Part shown: positions 61,816 to 64,000 of the stretch, piece after piece | How the letters are laid out: each line of letters begins with the position of its first letter | How positions within the stretch are numbered: position 1 is the first letter of the stretch | The notes under the pieces: model-generated | What the model was told of the DNA's origin: nothing | What the model saw: the letters and a program-made list of their open reading frames with translations, nothing else | Database searches by the model: none | DNA from: Chitinophagaceae bacterium | Lineage (GTDB): Bacteria; Bacteroidota; Bacteroidia; Chitinophagales; Chitinophagaceae | NCBI GenBank assembly: GCA_016787065.1 | Contig: JAEUVD010000040.1 | Coordinates: forward strand, 1-64,000 | Direction: 5' to 3' | DNA: 64,000 nt | Position numbers and translations under genes: made by a program

Positions 61816-62274
61816 ATGAAAATATTGATGGTATGTTTGGGTAATATTTGTCGGTCGCCAATAGCCGAAGGTGTTCTTCAACAGTTGTCGGACCAACATA
61901 AATTAGGGTGGCAGGTAAATAGTGCCGGTACGAATAAGTATCATACGGGTGAAGCACCGCATCCAAGTTCGCAGAAAGTTTGTAAGGAAAACGGTATCGA
62001 TATCTCCAATCAACGAGCCCGAAATTTTATCGCCAGCGATTTTGATAGCTACGATATAATTTTCGCCTTAGCAACCGACGTACTGCACGATATCAAGCAA
62101 CTGAGTGGTTCACGATTTGATAGTTCAAAATGTAAATTACTGATGGATGTGCTCGAGCCTGGCAAAGAATTATCTATTACAGACCCGTGGTATGGCACCG
62201 AAGAAGGATATTATCCGGTATTCAATCAAATAAAGCAATGTTGTGAGGCCTTTGTAGCGCAAGCAATGAAATGA
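61816..62274 (+). CDS. Low-molecular-weight protein-tyrosine phosphatase
   Basis: A 152-aa phosphatase with P-loop VCLGNICRSPIAEG (nucleophile Cys7) and the general-acid Asp in ITDPWYGTEEGY. It differs from the ArsC of this window, lacking the relay cysteines. It is 5 nt after the phosphoesterase and may act in polysaccharide or kinase regulation. Confidence 0.93.
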   Translation: MKILMVCLGNICRSPIAEGVLQQLSDQHKLGWQVNSAGTNKYHTGEAPHPSSQKVCKENGIDISNQRARNFIASDFDSYDIIFALATDVLHDIKQLSGSRFDSSKCKLLMDVLEPGKELSITDPWYGTEEGYYPVFNQIKQCCEAFVAQAMK

Positions 62275-62350
62275 ACTTGAGTTTGAAAGTAATGTGAGTT
62301 CTGTGTTAAGAAAACATCATCAAAAACAGCAATTCCCGTAGATAGTACCC

Positions 62351-62358
62351 TATATTTG
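62351..62358 (+). promoter_or_regulatory. -7-type box upstream of the cyanophycinase-like gene
   Basis: TATATTTG, a perfect TAnnTTTG, 21 nt before the ATG at 62380. The longest frame begins with a TTG inside this box, so that TTG is not the start. Confidence 0.55.
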
Positions 62359-62379
62359 CGCCTTCCATTCATTTGCTAC

Positions 62380-63270
62380 ATGATCCAACCCAAAGGAAAA
62401 TTGATGCCTGTAGGTGGTGCTGAAGATAAAGGTACCGATCTGGAAAAAGGGCTCATTCAACGAAATAATCTGAACTTTTTTGAACAAGGAATTTTGTCGC
62501 GTTTAGTTGAAGAAACGAAACATGGCAAATCAAGTCGTATCGAAGTAATAACTACTGCTTCAACCATACCTTTAGAAGTTGGTGAAAATTACCTCGATGC
62601 TTTTTCAAAATTGAATTGCAGCAACGTAGGTGTACTTCATATTCGTAATCGTGAAGAAGCACAGTTACCTGAATATATCGACCGTATTCGTAATGCAGAT
62701 GCCGTTATGTTCAGTGGCGGTAATCAAATGCGACTCACCGCTACGTTCGGAGGAACTGAAATTTATGCTATCCTTCAAGATCGATATAAACATGAATCAG
62801 GCTTTTTAATAGCCGGTACCAGTGCTGGTGCAATGGCCATGAGCAATACCATGATTTATGAAGGTAATGCCGCCAATGCGCATCAGAAGGGAGCCGTGAA
62901 AGTAACCACAGGATTGGCTTTTATGGGAGGCGTCATTTTCGATTCGCATTTTGATAAACGCGGTCGATTCGGTCGATTAGCACAAGCTGTTTCGGCTAAT
63001 CCGTCGTGTATTGGTATTGGTTTAGGAGAAGATACCGGATTGCTCATTAATCAAGGTAATAATATGGAAGCTATCGGCTCGGGTATGATCGTTATAATCG
63101 ATGGGCATGATATTCGGTACACGAATATTGCCGACCTAGCTGAAGCAGCTCCAATTTCAATCGAAAATCTTCGTGTTCATTTTCTGGCTAAGGGCAATCA
63201 TTATATTTTGTCGGAAAGAAAATATGTAGCACAGCATGAATCGGAATACGAACACACGAGTGTAGAATAA
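62380..63270 (+). CDS. cphB: Cyanophycinase-like S51 peptidase
   Basis: About 296 aa from ATG 62380. The S51 fold has the nucleophile Ser in AGTSAGAMAMS, MFSGGNQMRLT before it and GVIFDSHFDKRGRFGRLAQA after it; MPVGGAEDKG opens the protein. Cyanophycinase cleaves multi-L-arginyl-poly-L-aspartate to dipeptides; no cyanophycin synthetase is in the window. The stop shares a base with the next start (TAATG). Confidence 0.88.
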   Translation: MIQPKGKLMPVGGAEDKGTDLEKGLIQRNNLNFFEQGILSRLVEETKHGKSSRIEVITTASTIPLEVGENYLDAFSKLNCSNVGVLHIRNREEAQLPEYIDRIRNADAVMFSGGNQMRLTATFGGTEIYAILQDRYKHESGFLIAGTSAGAMAMSNTMIYEGNAANAHQKGAVKVTTGLAFMGGVIFDSHFDKRGRFGRLAQAVSANPSCIGIGLGEDTGLLINQGNNMEAIGSGMIVIIDGHDIRYTNIADLAEAAPISIENLRVHFLAKGNHYILSERKYVAQHESEYEHTSVE

Positions 63271-63866
63271 TGATATTGTATTTACTCCCTTTTATTTCAG
63301 CATTTATCGGATGGATTACGAATTGGGTAGCCATTAAAATGTTGTTTCATCCAAAAACAGAAAAACGTTTTTTAGGTATTCGCTTTCAAGGAATTTTTCC
63401 TAAACGGCAACAGCAATTTGCAGAGAAACTAGGCTCGCTTGTAGCTAGAGAATTAATTTCCTTTGACGAAATAGCAACTAAAATAAATTCACCGACAACG
63501 GTTACCAAGGCGCTTCCAATCATCGAAACACATGTAAATCATTTTATCGATACCAAGCTCAAAGAAGAAATACCCTTGTTATCCATGTTCATTTCCGGGG
63601 GTACCATTGATAAAGTTAAAAAGGGTATCGTACATGAAGTTGAAATTATGATTCCTGAAATGTTAGGAGGATTGTTGCATGGAATGAAATCAGAATTGGA
63701 TGTGGAGAAAATCGTTGTTCAGAAGGTGGCAAGTTTTTCGTCGGATAAATTGGAAGATATTTTAATGAGCATCATGAAAAAGGAATTCAAATTTGTTGAA
63801 TTGGTAGGTGCTGTGTTAGGTTTTCTGATTGGCTTATTGCAGGTTGCACTTACCTTATGGGTTTGA
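63270..63866 (+). CDS. DUF445-family membrane protein
   Basis: A 198-aa protein with a membrane helix at each end (LYLLPFISAFIGWITNWVA; GAVLGFLIGLLQVALTLWV). It has the DUF445 signature IKMLFHPKTEKRFLGIRFQGIFPKRQ and a helical middle part. Function unknown; translationally linked to the cyanophycinase-like gene. Confidence 0.85.
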   Translation: MILYLLPFISAFIGWITNWVAIKMLFHPKTEKRFLGIRFQGIFPKRQQQFAEKLGSLVARELISFDEIATKINSPTTVTKALPIIETHVNHFIDTKLKEEIPLLSMFISGGTIDKVKKGIVHEVEIMIPEMLGGLLHGMKSELDVEKIVVQKVASFSSDKLEDILMSIMKKEFKFVELVGAVLGFLIGLLQVALTLWV

Positions 63867-63867
63867 T

Positions 63868-63898
63868 TTTGTAATTAACATAGCCTGCTGTATTTTAG
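63868..63898 (+). promoter_or_regulatory. Promoter for the last gene of the window
   Basis: TTTG at 63868-63871, 19-nt spacer and TATTTTAG at 63891-63898; this fits the -33/-7 pair of Bacteroidota with one mismatch and is the best full promoter seen. Confidence 0.5.
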
Positions 63899-63914
63899 CC
63901 TTCAAACAATCATC

Positions 63915-64000
63915 ATGGAATTAGGAATAGGATCACGCGTTGAACATCCGAATTTCGGACGCGGCGTAGTAGTTGACATAGGCACGGAATTCAATAATAT
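63915..64000 (+). CDS. Start of a gene cut by the window edge, unknown function
   Basis: Only the first 28 codons are present, starting MELGIGSRVEHPNFGRG. The GxxVxHPxFGxGxV pattern is like a small Tudor/SH3-like beta module; nothing more can be said from this fragment. Confidence 0.5.
   Translation, partial: MELGIGSRVEHPNFGRGVVVDIGTEFNN

Overview
The window is chromosomal DNA from a Bacteroidota bacterium, most likely from the Chitinophagales/Sphingobacteriia side. The evidence is four proteins with type IX secretion (T9SS) C-terminal sorting domains, a TonB-dependent receptor with a carboxypeptidase-regulatory-like N-terminus, start codons without Shine-Dalgarno sequences, and many upstream boxes of the Bacteroidota -7 type (TAnnTTTG). 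No rRNA, tRNA, CRISPR array, prophage or intact insertion sequence was seen. Most of the window is ordinary housekeeping DNA in short operons on both strands.

Layout. 1-3.5 kb (minus): ccmF (cut by the window edge), ccmE and glycyl-tRNA synthetase. 3.9-6.4 kb: small lipoprotein, LEA-like helical protein, atpG, beta-rich envelope protein. 6.5-13.2 kb: mtaB, ribD, an EamA transporter, a YigZ/IMPACT protein, a bestrophin-like channel, an SH3-like exported protein and lpxK, mostly overlapping. 13.2-17.2 kb (minus): fmt, a TPR-like exported protein and a TonB-dependent receptor. 17.4-21.6 kb: TolB-like propeller, M28 peptidase, lipoprotein and S41 protease. 21.8-29 kb: a large T9SS cargo protein, an arsenic operon (arsR, arsM, small membrane protein, arsC) with a palindromic operator, a GNAT acetyltransferase and another T9SS protein. 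29.3-31.2 kb: a cold-shock cluster (DEAD-box helicase and two cold-shock-domain proteins) with a palindrome-rich 3' region.

31.4-36 kb is the most distinctive block: UbiA-type prenyltransferase, type III polyketide synthase, SAM methyltransferase and FAD oxidoreductase, packed like an operon and followed at once by an ECF sigma factor and a short zinc-binding anti-sigma-like protein. It looks like a pathway for a prenylated or otherwise tailored phenolic lipid or quinone. 37.2-41.6 kb is a second unusual operon: YHS protein, DoxX, beta-rich envelope protein, YceI, DinB-like, NRDE/TANGO2 and an ATP-grasp enzyme.

41.7-47.6 kb (minus): glutamate dehydrogenase, ccmD and ccmC (about 42 kb from ccmE-ccmF), a TauE/SafE permease, a lipoprotein and pgk. 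47.8-52.4 kb: U32 peptidase-family hydroxylase candidate, ferredoxin and QueD (RNA-modification theme), then an ABC transporter pair and a LolA-like protein. 52.4-64 kb: T9SS protein and peroxiredoxin (minus), phoH, DUF4878 lipoprotein, murI, CPBP protease, pdxA, rfbC and a HAD phosphatase (minus), an FMN reductase, metallophosphoesterase, low-MW tyrosine phosphatase, cyanophycinase-like S51 peptidase, DUF445 protein and the first codons of a further gene.

A recurring point is that several genes have the -7-like box only 3-6 nt before the start codon, which suggests leaderless or nearly leaderless mRNAs. Several start codons were moved from the longest open frame to a downstream ATG, GTG or TTG on the basis of signal peptides, family N-termini or promoter position.
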